A stretch of 64,000 nucleotides of DNA from Acidobacteriaceae bacterium (GTDB lineage: Bacteria; Acidobacteriota; Terriglobia; Terriglobales; Acidobacteriaceae), in assembly GCA_003139095.1 (NCBI GenBank), contig PLHW01000062.1, forward strand, positions 159,530 to 223,529, given 5' to 3'. Each line of letters starts with the position of its first letter. The first letter of the stretch is position 1. The notes under the pieces are model-generated. The model searched no databases. It saw only the letters and a list, made by a program, of their open reading frames with translations, and had not been told where the DNA came from. Position numbers and translations under genes: made by a program. Below, piece after piece: positions 32,171-40,457 of the stretch.

Positions 32171-32755
32171 TTATTTCTCGAGGTGCGAAAACTTTCCTGT
32201 CGAGGCGTTGACGGTGACTCGCAGTTTCGCCGTCTCTCGATCCACTCCATAAATGACGTGCCAAAGCAGTTCGTTCGACTGCCGGTTCCAATCGAGCGCG
32301 AAAATCACAGGCGTGTCGGGATCTTTTTCCAGCAATTTGTCGCCGCCGTGCTGTTGCGCGACGGAAAATGCCTTGTCGGTATCTACTTTCAAAAATTGCA
32401 CATTGAAAACCTGGGTCGACGAGTTGGTCGGGCTATAGGTGTCTTCGGTGCCGTGAGAGACGTCGCCGTTCGTCCACGTATACGACTCGGTTGCACGATG
32501 CGCGGGCGAAGCGAACCCGGCGCGCCACTCGCCGGCTTTCCCGTCGTGCGTCTTGGATTGCGCCGATTCGACCCGAAAGGGCTGGGCGTCCGCCGCCCAT
32601 CCCCGGGCTGCGATATAGCACTTGTAGAAGGCGCCGTTGCCGGTCATCGTCTCGGGAGCCTTGGGCTGCGCCTTCTCTGCCGTCGCCGGCCCGGTCGGCG
32701 ACGACGAGCACCCGGCCATCGCCAACGCAAAAATTGCCGCAACAAAAGTTCTCAT
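32171..32755 (-). CDS. Lipoprotein of unknown function
   Basis: 194 residues from ATG 32755. The signal MRTFVAAIFALAMAGC has lipobox A-G-C followed by SSSPTGP, so the protein is lipid-anchored, probably in the outer membrane. The mature protein has a few aromatic-rich strands (NGAFYKCYIAARGWAADAQPF, RATESYTWTNGDVSHGTEDTY, FALDWNRQSNELLWHVIYGVD) and ends in VTVNASTGKFSHLEK, similar to the PepSY-like ends of secreted proteins. No catalytic motif. The ORF runs further upstream but lacks a signal there. It is convergent with the TPR gene and divergent from the DinB-like gene. Confidence 0.7.
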   Translation of the reverse strand: MRTFVAAIFALAMAGCSSSPTGPATAEKAQPKAPETMTGNGAFYKCYIAARGWAADAQPFRVESAQSKTHDGKAGEWRAGFASPAHRATESYTWTNGDVSHGTEDTYSPTNSSTQVFNVQFLKVDTDKAFSVAQQHGGDKLLEKDPDTPVIFALDWNRQSNELLWHVIYGVDRETAKLRVTVNASTGKFSHLEK

Positions 32756-32924
32756 CGCCGCCTCGTGTGTTCTTGAAATGTCATTCTGCGAATCGCGATT
32801 ATTGTACTGAATTGAAAGTGCGCGCGCACTCGGCTCACGCACTCAGTTCTCGCGGTACACTCGCGCAATCTGCAATCGCCGCGCACCCGGCCCGCGAATT
32901 CCGATAAAATTGCTATCTCCCACT

Positions 32925-33437
32925 ATGGCCTCCGCCCTCGAAAAACTTCGCCGCGAGCTTTCCGATGCAATGGCCGGGGCCGACGACAGCGCCCTCGAGC
33001 AATCTCCTCCGGGCAAATGGAATTCCGCCCAGATTCTCGAGCACCTTTACATCACGTATAAAAATACGAATTGGGCTTTGGCCAAGTGCCTGGAGAAAGG
33101 CGCTCCATTGGCGACCAAGGCAACGCTGAAGCATCGTTTTGGCACGCTGCTGGTGGTGAAACTCGGCTACATGCCGCCGGGGCGCCGGGCACCCGAACGC
33201 GCTCTCCCGCAAGGCATGCCCCTCGCCGAAGTGCGCGTTTCGATATTTGCGGAGATTCAACGGATGGAATCCGCTCTCGCCGATTGCGAACGCCGCTTCG
33301 GCCCCCGCGCCAAAATTCTCGATCATCCGTTCATCGGCCCCCTCACGGCCGATGAGTGGCGCAAGTTTCACTGGGTTCATGGGCGGCATCACGCAAAACA
33401 AATTCGCGAGCGCGCCGCCATTCCGAAGCAAGCGTGA
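32925..33437 (+). CDS. DinB-superfamily protein (DUF1569-like)
   Basis: 170 residues from ATG 32925 (an upstream TTG at 32910 overlaps a TAAAAT box). The four-helix DinB pattern is visible: WNSAQILEHLYITYKNTNW in helix 2, whose histidine is in the family's metal site, and HWVHGRHHAKQIRERA near the C-terminus, giving the H-x-x-x-H motif. The segment TLKHRFGTLLVVKLGYMPPGRRAPERALP is family-like. DinB proteins are small metal-binding enzymes; bacillithiol transferase and maleylpyruvate isomerase belong here, but the substrate is not predictable. The gene has no operon partners. The 282-bp gap 33438-33719 contains a CGCGCC/GGCGCG hairpin (33552-33567) and a GCTCGGGATGACA repeat-like text. Confidence 0.75.
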   Translation: MASALEKLRRELSDAMAGADDSALEQSPPGKWNSAQILEHLYITYKNTNWALAKCLEKGAPLATKATLKHRFGTLLVVKLGYMPPGRRAPERALPQGMPLAEVRVSIFAEIQRMESALADCERRFGPRAKILDHPFIGPLTADEWRKFHWVHGRHHAKQIRERAAIPKQA

Positions 33438-33719
33438 AGATCGGCGATGATCACAAAGACCACGCCGCCACGCCATTCCCTGCGAAAAACAGGTAGTGGC
33501 TCAGTTTGAAAGGAAGCGAGCCAAACGCGCCAATAATGCGGCGCAAAAAAACGCGCCGCGTGGCGCGGCTCGCCCAGATCCCTCGCCGCGCAAAAAACGC
33601 CTGCTCGGGATGACAAAACCGAGCCAGTACCGAAAAACACCCCGACTGGCAGCGTTTGCCCCGCGTGTGGTATTCTTATTTTCGTTACAAACGAGAAGAG
33701 ACAGGAGTGCAACAGGTTA

Positions 33720-33986
33720 GTGCTAGCCAGACAGCAAAAGCAATCCGTCGTTGACACGTATCGCACGCATCCCACCGATACAGGAAGCCCGGAAGTTCAA
33801 ATCGCGCTGCTAAGCGAGCGCATCGGTCAACTCACGGAGCACTTCAAAGCGCACCAGAAGGATCACGGCTCGCGCCGCGGACTTCTGATGATGGTCAGCC
33901 GGCGTCGCCGCCTGCTCGACTACCTGAAGAAGTACGACTCGGATCGGTATAAGACCGTTATCACCAAACTCGGCATCCGTAAATAA
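33720..33986 (+). CDS. rpsO: 30S ribosomal protein S15
   Basis: 88 residues, the normal length. It binds the 16S rRNA three-way junction and the S6-S18 platform early in 30S assembly. Family blocks are intact: the N-terminal [49 protein letters not shown] and [12 protein letters not shown]. The start is GTG 33720 with AGGAG about 12 nt upstream. It is followed by pnp, the classical rpsO-pnp order. A GC hairpin lies between the two genes. In E. coli S15 represses its own mRNA through a pseudoknot; that leader was not recognised here. Confidence 0.97.
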   Translation: MLARQQKQSVVDTYRTHPTDTGSPEVQIALLSERIGQLTEHFKAHQKDHGSRRGLLMMVSRRRRLLDYLKKYDSDRYKTVITKLGIRK

Positions 33987-33995
33987 TCAGAGACC

Positions 33996-34012
33996 CCGGC
34001 CGATGTGGCCGG
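33996..34012 (+). other. Intergenic hairpin between rpsO and pnp
   Basis: CCGGCC (33996-34001), loop GATGT, GGCCGG (34007-34012), then TATGTTTT. It resembles an attenuating terminator or the stem-loop cleaved by RNase III in pnp autoregulation in enterics; which one applies is unknown. Confidence 0.5.
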
Positions 34013-34135
34013 TATGTTTTCCGAGGCCCTTATTACGTGCGTTTTCCCGACCGCGAGAGCCACTGGCATTCGCCTATCTGCAACAACTCCGCTATGGCGT
34101 GGTCGTTCTGCGCTCCTGCCCACAAAGGATGATTT

Positions 34136-36598
34136 ATGAAACCTGAACCAATTACAGTTTCCGCCGAGATCACTGGCGGCAAGTCCATCTCCTTCGAAAC
34201 CGGAAAGCTCGCCAAGCAGGCGCACGGCTCGGCCGTTGTGCGCCTCGGCGAAAACGTTGTCCTCGCCACCGCCGTCGCCAACCCCGAACCCCGCACCGGC
34301 ATCGACTTTTTCCCGCTCACCGTTGATTACCGCGAATACACTTACGCCGGCGGACGAATCCCCGGCGGCTTCATCAAGCGCGAAGGCCGCATGAGCGAGC
34401 GCGAAGTGCTCACCAGCCGCCAGATCGACCGCCCCATCCGGCCTATGTTTGCCGAGGGTTTTCGCTGCGAAACACAGGTCATTGTTTTTGTTTTGTCCGC
34501 TGACACAGAGAACGATCCCGACGTCGTCGGCATCAACGCCGCCTCCGCGGCGCTCACCCTCTCTGACATTCCCTTCCTCGGACCGGTCGGCGCCGTGCGC
34601 GTCGGTCTGGTGGACGGACGCTTCGTCGCCAATCCCACGTATTCGGAGATGCGCGAAGGCCTGCTGAACATCATGGTCGTCGGCACCGCCGACGCCATCC
34701 TGATGATCGAATCGGGCGCGAAAGAGGTGAAAGAAGAAACGGTTGTGGACGCGATCGAATTCGCCCACACCGAGATCAAGAAAATCTGCGCTGCCATTGA
34801 AGACCTGCGCAAGAAGGCCGGCAAGCCGAAGCGCGCTGTGACCCCGCCGGAGTTTGACCAGGCCTACTACAACGATCTGCAATCGAAAATCGGCGTGCGC
34901 CTCTCCGACGCTCTCGATACCGCCAAGCATCCGAAGGCCGAAAGCTACGAACTGGTACGAACGCTGGAAAAAGAGCTGCTGGCCGCGATTCCGGAAGAGG
35001 ATGACGCCGCCAAGGCCAAGCTCAAAGAGTATTACGAGACTCTGCGCGAGCGCATCTTCCGCGATCAGGTTATTAGCAAGAAGCACCGCCCCGATGGACG
35101 GGCCTTCGATCAGATTCGCGAAATCTGGATCGAAGTCGGCGTGCTGCCCCGGGCCCACGGGAGCGCCATCTTCACCCGCGGTGAAACGCAGGCGCTCGTC
35201 ACCACCACGCTCGGCACCAGCGACGACATGCAGCGCCTCGAAGGTTTCGAGGGCGAAGCCAAAAAGCGCTTCATGCTGCACTACAACTTCCCGCCGTTCT
35301 CGGTTGGCGAGGTCGCGTTCCTGCGCGGCGCCGGACGCCGCGAAATCGGACACGGCGCACTGGCTGAACGGGCCGTTTCGGCGGTGCTGCCGACCGAGGA
35401 TAACTGGCCCTATGCGATGCGAGTCGTCTCTGACATTCTCGAGTCGAATGGGTCGTCGTCGATGGCAACCATCTGCGGAGCCTCGCTCGCGCTGATGGAC
35501 GCGGGTGTTCCGTTGAAGGCGCCCGTCGCGGGCGTCGCTATGGGACTGGTGAAAGAAGGCGACCAGTACGCCATTCTGACCGACATCGCGGGCGCCGAAG
35601 ACCATTACGGCGATATGGATTTCAAAGTCGCCGGCACCAAAGATGGAATTACCGCGCTGCAAATGGATATCAAGGTCGGCGGCATCACGGCGCAGATCAT
35701 GCGCGAGGCGCTCGAACAGGCGCGCCACGGCCGTTTGTTCATCCTCGAAAAAATGGACGAAGTGCTGAGCGAGCAGCGCACCAAGGTTTCCGCCTATGCG
35801 CCCCGCATCTACACCTTGCAGATTCCGGTCGACAAGATTCGCGACGTGATTGGGCCCGGCGGCAAGATGATTCGCAGCATCATCGAGCAGACGGGCGTGA
35901 AGATCGACGTCGAGGATTCGGGCAAAGTCAACGTCGCGTCCAACGACGAAGTTTCCGCGAACAAGGCGTTGCAGATTATCCGCGACCTGACGGCTTCCGC
36001 CGAGGTAGGAAAGACCTATCTCGGGAAAGTCAGCCGGCTGGCGGATTTCGGCGCATTTGTTGAGATCTTGCCGGGCCTCGATGGCTTGCTGCACATCAGC
36101 GAAGTCGCCGAGCATCGCATTAAGGATGTTCGCGACGAACTGAAAGAAGGCGACCAGGTGCTGGTAAAGGTGCTGGCCGTCGAAGGCAACCGCATCAAGC
36201 TTTCACGCAAGGCGATTCTCAAAGAGCAGCGCGCCAAAATGGGCGGCGGTGCTCCTCCGCCTCCCGAGCCGGATATGGATGAGGCTGGCCCCGATGTTTC
36301 GGGACCAGGCGTTCCGGGACCGGGCATTCCGCAAGCTGCGCCCACCGCGGTGATTGAAGGCGGAGCCGATTTTGATGCCGAAGACGAGCCGAACTTCAAC
36401 CGCGTCGATGCCTCAGTCGGAACGGGCGTCGGCGAAGCCCCTGGCGTGCGCCAGGAAGGTGCGCGCGACAATCGTGGTGGCGATCGCAATCGTCGCCGGC
36501 GAGGTCGCGGTGGCCGCCCCGGCGGCGGCGATCGTGGAGGTCAAGGCGGCCATGGCGGCAGCCACAGCGGCGGTGGTGGTGGCCGCTTCCGGCGGTAA
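34136..36598 (+). CDS. pnp: Polynucleotide phosphorylase with RGG-rich tail
   Basis: 820 residues. It is a phosphorolytic 3'-to-5' RNA exonuclease. Two RNase PH-like cores (first: VSAEITGGKSISFETGK and REYTYAGGRIPGGF; second: DGRAFDQIREIWIEVG and GRRE(I/V)GHGALAERA) flank an alpha-helical linker. A KH domain (GPGGKMIRSI) and an S1 domain (ADFGAFVEILPGLDGLLHISE) follow around 575-700. After S1 comes an atypical tail of about 120 residues: acidic P/G-rich, then R/G-rich (RRGRGGRPGGGDRGG, GGGGGRFRR). AAAGGA is 8 nt before the ATG. It probably shares a transcript with rpsO and has its own terminator at 36625-36649. Confidence 0.97.
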   Translation: MKPEPITVSAEITGGKSISFETGKLAKQAHGSAVVRLGENVVLATAVANPEPRTGIDFFPLTVDYREYTYAGGRIPGGFIKREGRMSEREVLTSRQIDRPIRPMFAEGFRCETQVIVFVLSADTENDPDVVGINAASAALTLSDIPFLGPVGAVRVGLVDGRFVANPTYSEMREGLLNIMVVGTADAILMIESGAKEVKEETVVDAIEFAHTEIKKICAAIEDLRKKAGKPKRAVTPPEFDQAYYNDLQSKIGVRLSDALDTAKHPKAESYELVRTLEKELLAAIPEEDDAAKAKLKEYYETLRERIFRDQVISKKHRPDGRAFDQIREIWIEVGVLPRAHGSAIFTRGETQALVTTTLGTSDDMQRLEGFEGEAKKRFMLHYNFPPFSVGEVAFLRGAGRREIGHGALAERAVSAVLPTEDNWPYAMRVVSDILESNGSSSMATICGASLALMDAGVPLKAPVAGVAMGLVKEGDQYAILTDIAGAEDHYGDMDFKVAGTKDGITALQMDIKVGGITAQIMREALEQARHGRLFILEKMDEVLSEQRTKVSAYAPRIYTLQIPVDKIRDVIGPGGKMIRSIIEQTGVKIDVEDSGKVNVASNDEVSANKALQIIRDLTASAEVGKTYLGKVSRLADFGAFVEILPGLDGLLHISEVAEHRIKDVRDELKEGDQVLVKVLAVEGNRIKLSRKAILKEQRAKMGGGAPPPPEPDMDEAGPDVSGPGVPGPGIPQAAPTAVIEGGADFDAEDEPNFNRVDASVGTGVGEAPGVRQEGARDNRGGDRNRRRRGRGGRPGGGDRGGQGGHGGSHSGGGGGRFRR

Positions 36599-36624
36599 GT
36601 TCAGCAGACGACAGTCGCTTGATA

Positions 36625-36649
36625 GGGCCGCAGAGAATGCGGCCCTTTT
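36625..36649 (+). terminator. Rho-independent terminator of rpsO-pnp
   Basis: GGGCCGCA (36625-36632), loop GAGAA, TGCGGCCC (36638-36645), TTTT. The perfect 8-bp stem stands 27 bp after the pnp stop, in front of the convergent SDR gene. Confidence 0.85.
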
Positions 36650-36674
36650 ATGTTGGCGCATTGTTCGCTGATTG

Positions 36675-37463
36675 CTAGAACGACAAGCGCTTGAAGACGG
36701 TTTCGGGAATGTGTTCCACCGCGCTCATGATGAAGCGCCAGATTTTTGGAGTGTATAGCACGTCGGGCGAGCGCCGCTCCAGAGCATGCACGATATCGCG
36801 GGCCACGAGTTCCGGGTCGGCGAAGCGACTGGCGTTCGGAACATGGTCGGTCATCGCAGTCTGCACCGGACCGGGCTTGATGGTGATGACTTTGACTCCC
36901 GCTGGATGAAGCCGGCTGCGCAGCCCTTGCAGAAAGAGGGACAGAGCGCCTTTGGCGGAACCGTAAACGTAGTTCGAACGGCGCCCGCGGTCTCCCGCGA
37001 CGGAAGTGATGGCGGCGATGCAACCGGTGCGGCGTTCTTCAAGGTCGGCCGCGAAAACCGTTAGGAGCGCGCTGGCGCTGACGAAATTTATGTTGAGCTC
37101 GTCGAGCAGAATTTCGACGGAGCTTTCGGAATCTTTCTGGTTGTGCATGGAACCGTAAGCCAGCAGGACAGTGTCGTAGCCGGCGAATGAGCGCCGCACG
37201 AACTCGAAAATGCTGCCGTGTTTTTCGATGCGGGCCAGGTCGGCGGGGCAAGTGAGAACCTGCGCTGCCCCGCGCGCGAGGAGATCCGATTGCAGCGCCG
37301 CCAGTCGCTCCGGCGAGCGCGCCACGAGCAGCAGGTCGTATCCGCGGCGGGCGAGCTGCCGTTGCACTTCGACTGCGATTCCGGAGGTTGCGCCGAGAAC
37401 GATAATTTTTCGCATCGGCGATGAGCTTGAATTGGAAGAAGGCGAATTGGAAGCTGAGGTCAT
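36675..37463 (-). CDS. DprE2-like short-chain dehydrogenase
   Basis: 262 residues. The nucleotide motif is IVLGATSGIA, the atypical form seen in DprE2 instead of TGxxxGIG. The catalytic segment is SVAGDRGRRSNYVYGSAKGAL (Ser, Tyr, Lys), which closely follows the DprE2 pattern. In mycobacteria DprE2 reduces the 2-keto intermediate made by DprE1, completing 2'-epimerisation of decaprenylphosphoryl ribose to arabinose. The N-terminal 16 residues are S/N-rich and may be a late extension; the start 37463 is favoured by GAGG 8-10 nt upstream. It lies 2 bp behind the DprE1-like gene, so the pair is translated together. Confidence 0.88.
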   Translation of the reverse strand: MTSASNSPSSNSSSSPMRKIIVLGATSGIAVEVQRQLARRGYDLLLVARSPERLAALQSDLLARGAAQVLTCPADLARIEKHGSIFEFVRRSFAGYDTVLLAYGSMHNQKDSESSVEILLDELNINFVSASALLTVFAADLEERRTGCIAAITSVAGDRGRRSNYVYGSAKGALSLFLQGLRSRLHPAGVKVITIKPGPVQTAMTDHVPNASRFADPELVARDIVHALERRSPDVLYTPKIWRFIMSAVEHIPETVFKRLSF

Positions 37464-37465
37464 GG

Positions 37466-38827
37466 CTATTGCGCCTCGGTGACTCGCCGCCAGAACGATG
37501 ACGACATTTTCGGATCGATGTAGGGCACAAAACTGCGCCAGCGCGGAAACGACGCCTCGAACATCGCGGGGCTCATCCGCGCATCCTTCGCGGGGTAAAG
37601 CGCGCCGCCGCTCTGCTGCACGACTTCGTCGAGCGAGCGCATCAATTCCAGCGTGCGCTCTCCACGCATGGCGAAGTCAAGCGCCAGCGTGAGGCCGGGA
37701 CGCGGAAACGACAGCATTCCCGCCGCCGGAGCCGAGCCGAATTGTTTGAGCACACCGAGGAAGGAGCCCATGCCGGAACGCGCGATGCGTTCCAGCAATT
37801 CCTCGAAAGCTGCAACGTTTGTTTCCGGAATCACGCACTGATATTGAAGGAAACCTCGTTTGCCATAGAGAAGGTTCCATTGGCGAACGGAATCGAGCGG
37901 ATAGAAAAACGAGTCGTACCGAATTCGCGATGGTCCGTGTTTCGCTGCGTGTACGCGATAGTAGAGTTCGTTGAACGCCTTAACCGAATAGCGATTCAGC
38001 ATCCACTCGGGAAGCGTGAAAGGCAGTTTTGGCCCGCGTTTCGGCGGGGAGGTCTGCCTGGTCTCGGCCGAATGATTCCCGCGAAAAAAGATCCCACGCA
38101 GATTCTTGCCGGCAAAACAATCCAGCCACGCGACCGTGTATTCGAAGCGGCCATCGCTCTCGCGGCTCAGGCCGATAAACTCGGCGAGAGAGCGGAAGGG
38201 AATCAACTCGGCGTCGATCCACGGACCCGCGACGCGCCGCAGTCGAATGTCGGCCCACGCAATCAAGCCCGTCAAACCGAGACCTCCGATGGTTGCGCGA
38301 AACATGTCATCATTCCGTTCGCGGTTGCAAAAGACAAGCCCATCGTTCGAGCGTTGCAGGCCAAGTTGTTGAACGTGAGCGCCAAACGTCCCGGCGCGGT
38401 GATGGTTCTTGCCGTGAACATCGTTGGCAATCGCGCCGCCAACAGTCACGAATTGAGTTCCGGGCGTTACGGGCAGAAACCAGCCTTGGGGAAGATACAC
38501 GTCAACGATGTCGGTAAGAGTCACGCCGCCCTCGCAGCGGAGCATTCCGGCGGACTCATCAAAACCAAGGATGCGGTTTAGCCGACGGCAGTCGACAAGC
38601 GCGCGATCTGCATTGAGGCACGAATCGCCATAACTCCGCCCCAAGCCATAGGCGAGCAGAGAACCGGAAGGCGCCGCTTGCATTATGCCGGGCACCTGGT
38701 CGCTCCATGCCGGCCTATAGACGTGCTCGTGCGCGGCTTTCGGGTAGCGTCCCCACGACAGATATTTGTCAGTCGGGACCGCGCTAGCGGCCTTAGTTCG
38801 TAACGTTGCTGCGATTTGAGAAGGCAT
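37466..38827 (-). CDS. DprE1-like FAD-linked oxidoreductase
   Basis: 453 residues of the VAO/FAD_binding_4 type. The FAD motifs LAYGLGRSYGDSCLN and NDVHGKNHHRAGTFGAHV closely match DprE1, including the histidine-rich loop. Near the C-terminus LYPAKDARM aligns with the lysine-containing segment that in DprE1 carries an active-site Lys. The N-terminus (FGRYP-type SWGRYPKAAH) is also DprE1-like. DprE1 oxidises the 2'-hydroxyl of polyprenyl-phosphoryl ribose. Placed between a HAD-UbiA fusion and a DprE2-like SDR, it fits a polyprenyl-phosphate pentose epimerisation pathway. It acts at the cytoplasmic face; no signal peptide. Confidence 0.9.
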   Translation of the reverse strand: MPSQIAATLRTKAASAVPTDKYLSWGRYPKAAHEHVYRPAWSDQVPGIMQAAPSGSLLAYGLGRSYGDSCLNADRALVDCRRLNRILGFDESAGMLRCEGGVTLTDIVDVYLPQGWFLPVTPGTQFVTVGGAIANDVHGKNHHRAGTFGAHVQQLGLQRSNDGLVFCNRERNDDMFRATIGGLGLTGLIAWADIRLRRVAGPWIDAELIPFRSLAEFIGLSRESDGRFEYTVAWLDCFAGKNLRGIFFRGNHSAETRQTSPPKRGPKLPFTLPEWMLNRYSVKAFNELYYRVHAAKHGPSRIRYDSFFYPLDSVRQWNLLYGKRGFLQYQCVIPETNVAAFEELLERIARSGMGSFLGVLKQFGSAPAAGMLSFPRPGLTLALDFAMRGERTLELMRSLDEVVQQSGGALYPAKDARMSPAMFEASFPRWRSFVPYIDPKMSSSFWRRVTEAQ

Positions 38828-38839
38828 GCGGTAGTGTTG

Positions 38840-40300
38840 TCAGTAAGAGACGCGCGTCATACTAATGGCGATGACGATGGCGGCGGCCAGCGCCACGCCG
38901 TAACTTACGCGGTCTCGAATGGCGAGGGTCACGGGATCTTCCTTTAACTCGCCACGATGCGCCAAAAGCCAGGTGCGGCCGAGCCAATAGAGAACGATGG
39001 GACAAAGGAAAAGGAGCCATTCTGGCGACCGGTAGAGCACCCGCACATCCTGGCTCTGAATATAAAGACTGAGAATTACGACCGCCGCGAAGCTGCTGCC
39101 GACTCCGAACGTGAGGAGGAGCTCGCGGTCATCGACGCGATAACCGCGGCCTGACTTACCGGACTGCACTAAGTCATTGGCATGAAGTAACTCTGAATAG
39201 CGCTTGGCCATTGCCAGACTTAAAAAGAAGAATAAGGAGAAGGCCAGAAACCACTGGGACAGAGGTGTAGACGAAATCAAGGCGCCGGCGAGGATGCGAA
39301 AACTATAAAAGCTCGAGAGTACAAAGACGTCGAGGAGAGCGATTTTCTTCAGGCAGAGGGAATAGAACATGGTCAGCGCGGCGTAGGCGATGAGAGCGAG
39401 GCCGAATCGGATATCGAAGAGACAACCTAAGCCCACCGCCAGGCTAAGGAGAGTGAAAGCGACGAGCATGCCGCCAGGAATCGATAGTTGTCCGGCGGCA
39501 AACGGACGCTCTTTTTTCCAGGGATGCTCGCGATCGGAATGAAGATCGAGCAGATCGTTGAGGATGTAAAGTCCCGAAGCACAAAATCCGTAGAGGACGA
39601 AACCGGCTATTGTGCGGGCGACGGGCTCGATTGCCAAATTGTGCGAAAGGGCGAGGGGCAGGAACAACAGAAGATTCTTTGCCCAGTGATGTCCGCGCAG
39701 GGCGGAGATCCAAGTGCGGAGCGAAGCGGGCGAATCGGTAAACGTGGCCTTAACGGTGGTCAAGGCCTCCGCCTGAGCGGCGCGCGCCGGGCTACCCACG
39801 ACATAGGCAGCACTCGCATATCGCCAAACGCTAAGATCGTCGACCGAGTCGCCGACATATTCAAAGCCGGAAATGGCGAAACGTTCTTTGAGGAAAGTCG
39901 CTTTTATTTCTCCCCTGAGATTGCGCTCGCCATTGCTGGCGTGGACCTCGTCGAAAAGGCCGAGGTGCTGGGCAATGGGCTCAGCTACGTTTTGATCGGC
40001 CGCGGTCACCAGCGCAATGCGGCGCTCGGCAAGCTTTTGCTGCTGAAGAAACGCGAGCACTTCCTGACGGTATGGCAGTCGCGCGGGATCGAGTTGAACG
40101 CGGCGAGCGAGTTCGCGTTTCAGGAAGGCACGGCCGCGAAGCAGCCAAAAGGGCACCAGAAACAGCGTGGCGGGACGCGTCTTGAAGAGCGCGAGAATGC
40201 ATTCCCACAAGAGATCGCTACGAATCAGAGTGCCGTCGAGATCGACGCACAGCACCGTCGAAGTCGCTTTCGCGGCCTGAGTTCCAGTGGCGAACCCCAT
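38840..40300 (-). CDS. HAD phosphatase fused to UbiA-type polyprenyl-phosphate phosphoribosyltransferase
   Basis: 486 residues from ATG 40300. Residues about 15-210 are a HAD domain: LCVDLDGTLIRSDLLWE (nucleophile), VTAAD and YVGDSVDDLSVW. Residues about 215-485 are a UbiA prenyltransferase with about eight membrane helices. The motif NDLLDLHSDREHPWKKERP (N-D-x-x-D-x-x-x-D-x-x-H-P-x-K) matches the decaprenyl-phosphate 5-phosphoribosyltransferase Rv3806c and NoeC-like enzymes. Rv3806c attaches ribose-5-P to a polyprenyl phosphate; the HAD domain would then remove the 5-phosphate. The gene is the first of a three-gene operon (12 bp before the DprE1-like gene). It is divergent from the GT operon at 40458. 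Confidence 0.88.
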   Translation of the reverse strand: MGFATGTQAAKATSTVLCVDLDGTLIRSDLLWECILALFKTRPATLFLVPFWLLRGRAFLKRELARRVQLDPARLPYRQEVLAFLQQQKLAERRIALVTAADQNVAEPIAQHLGLFDEVHASNGERNLRGEIKATFLKERFAISGFEYVGDSVDDLSVWRYASAAYVVGSPARAAQAEALTTVKATFTDSPASLRTWISALRGHHWAKNLLLFLPLALSHNLAIEPVARTIAGFVLYGFCASGLYILNDLLDLHSDREHPWKKERPFAAGQLSIPGGMLVAFTLLSLAVGLGCLFDIRFGLALIAYAALTMFYSLCLKKIALLDVFVLSSFYSFRILAGALISSTPLSQWFLAFSLFFFLSLAMAKRYSELLHANDLVQSGKSGRGYRVDDRELLLTFGVGSSFAAVVILSLYIQSQDVRVLYRSPEWLLFLCPIVLYWLGRTWLLAHRGELKEDPVTLAIRDRVSYGVALAAAIVIAISMTRVSY

Positions 40301-40457
40301 AGAAATGATCGTCGCAAATGGGCACGGAAAAGGGGCGGAGAAATAGGACGCCTGGGTAACCTGAGTAACATGCGCGCACCGCGAATGAACGCTAGTATGG
40401 GGCATTCAGAGCGATGGAAGAGTCTCTGAACGACACACGGAAGGACGCGCACCGCGG

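Noticed and set aside
33920..36115. A long antisense open frame over pnp (about 730 codons)
   Set aside because: It mirrors the strongly conserved pnp reading frame. GC-rich codon usage leaves few stop codons in the antisense frame. No domain sense and no start signals were seen.
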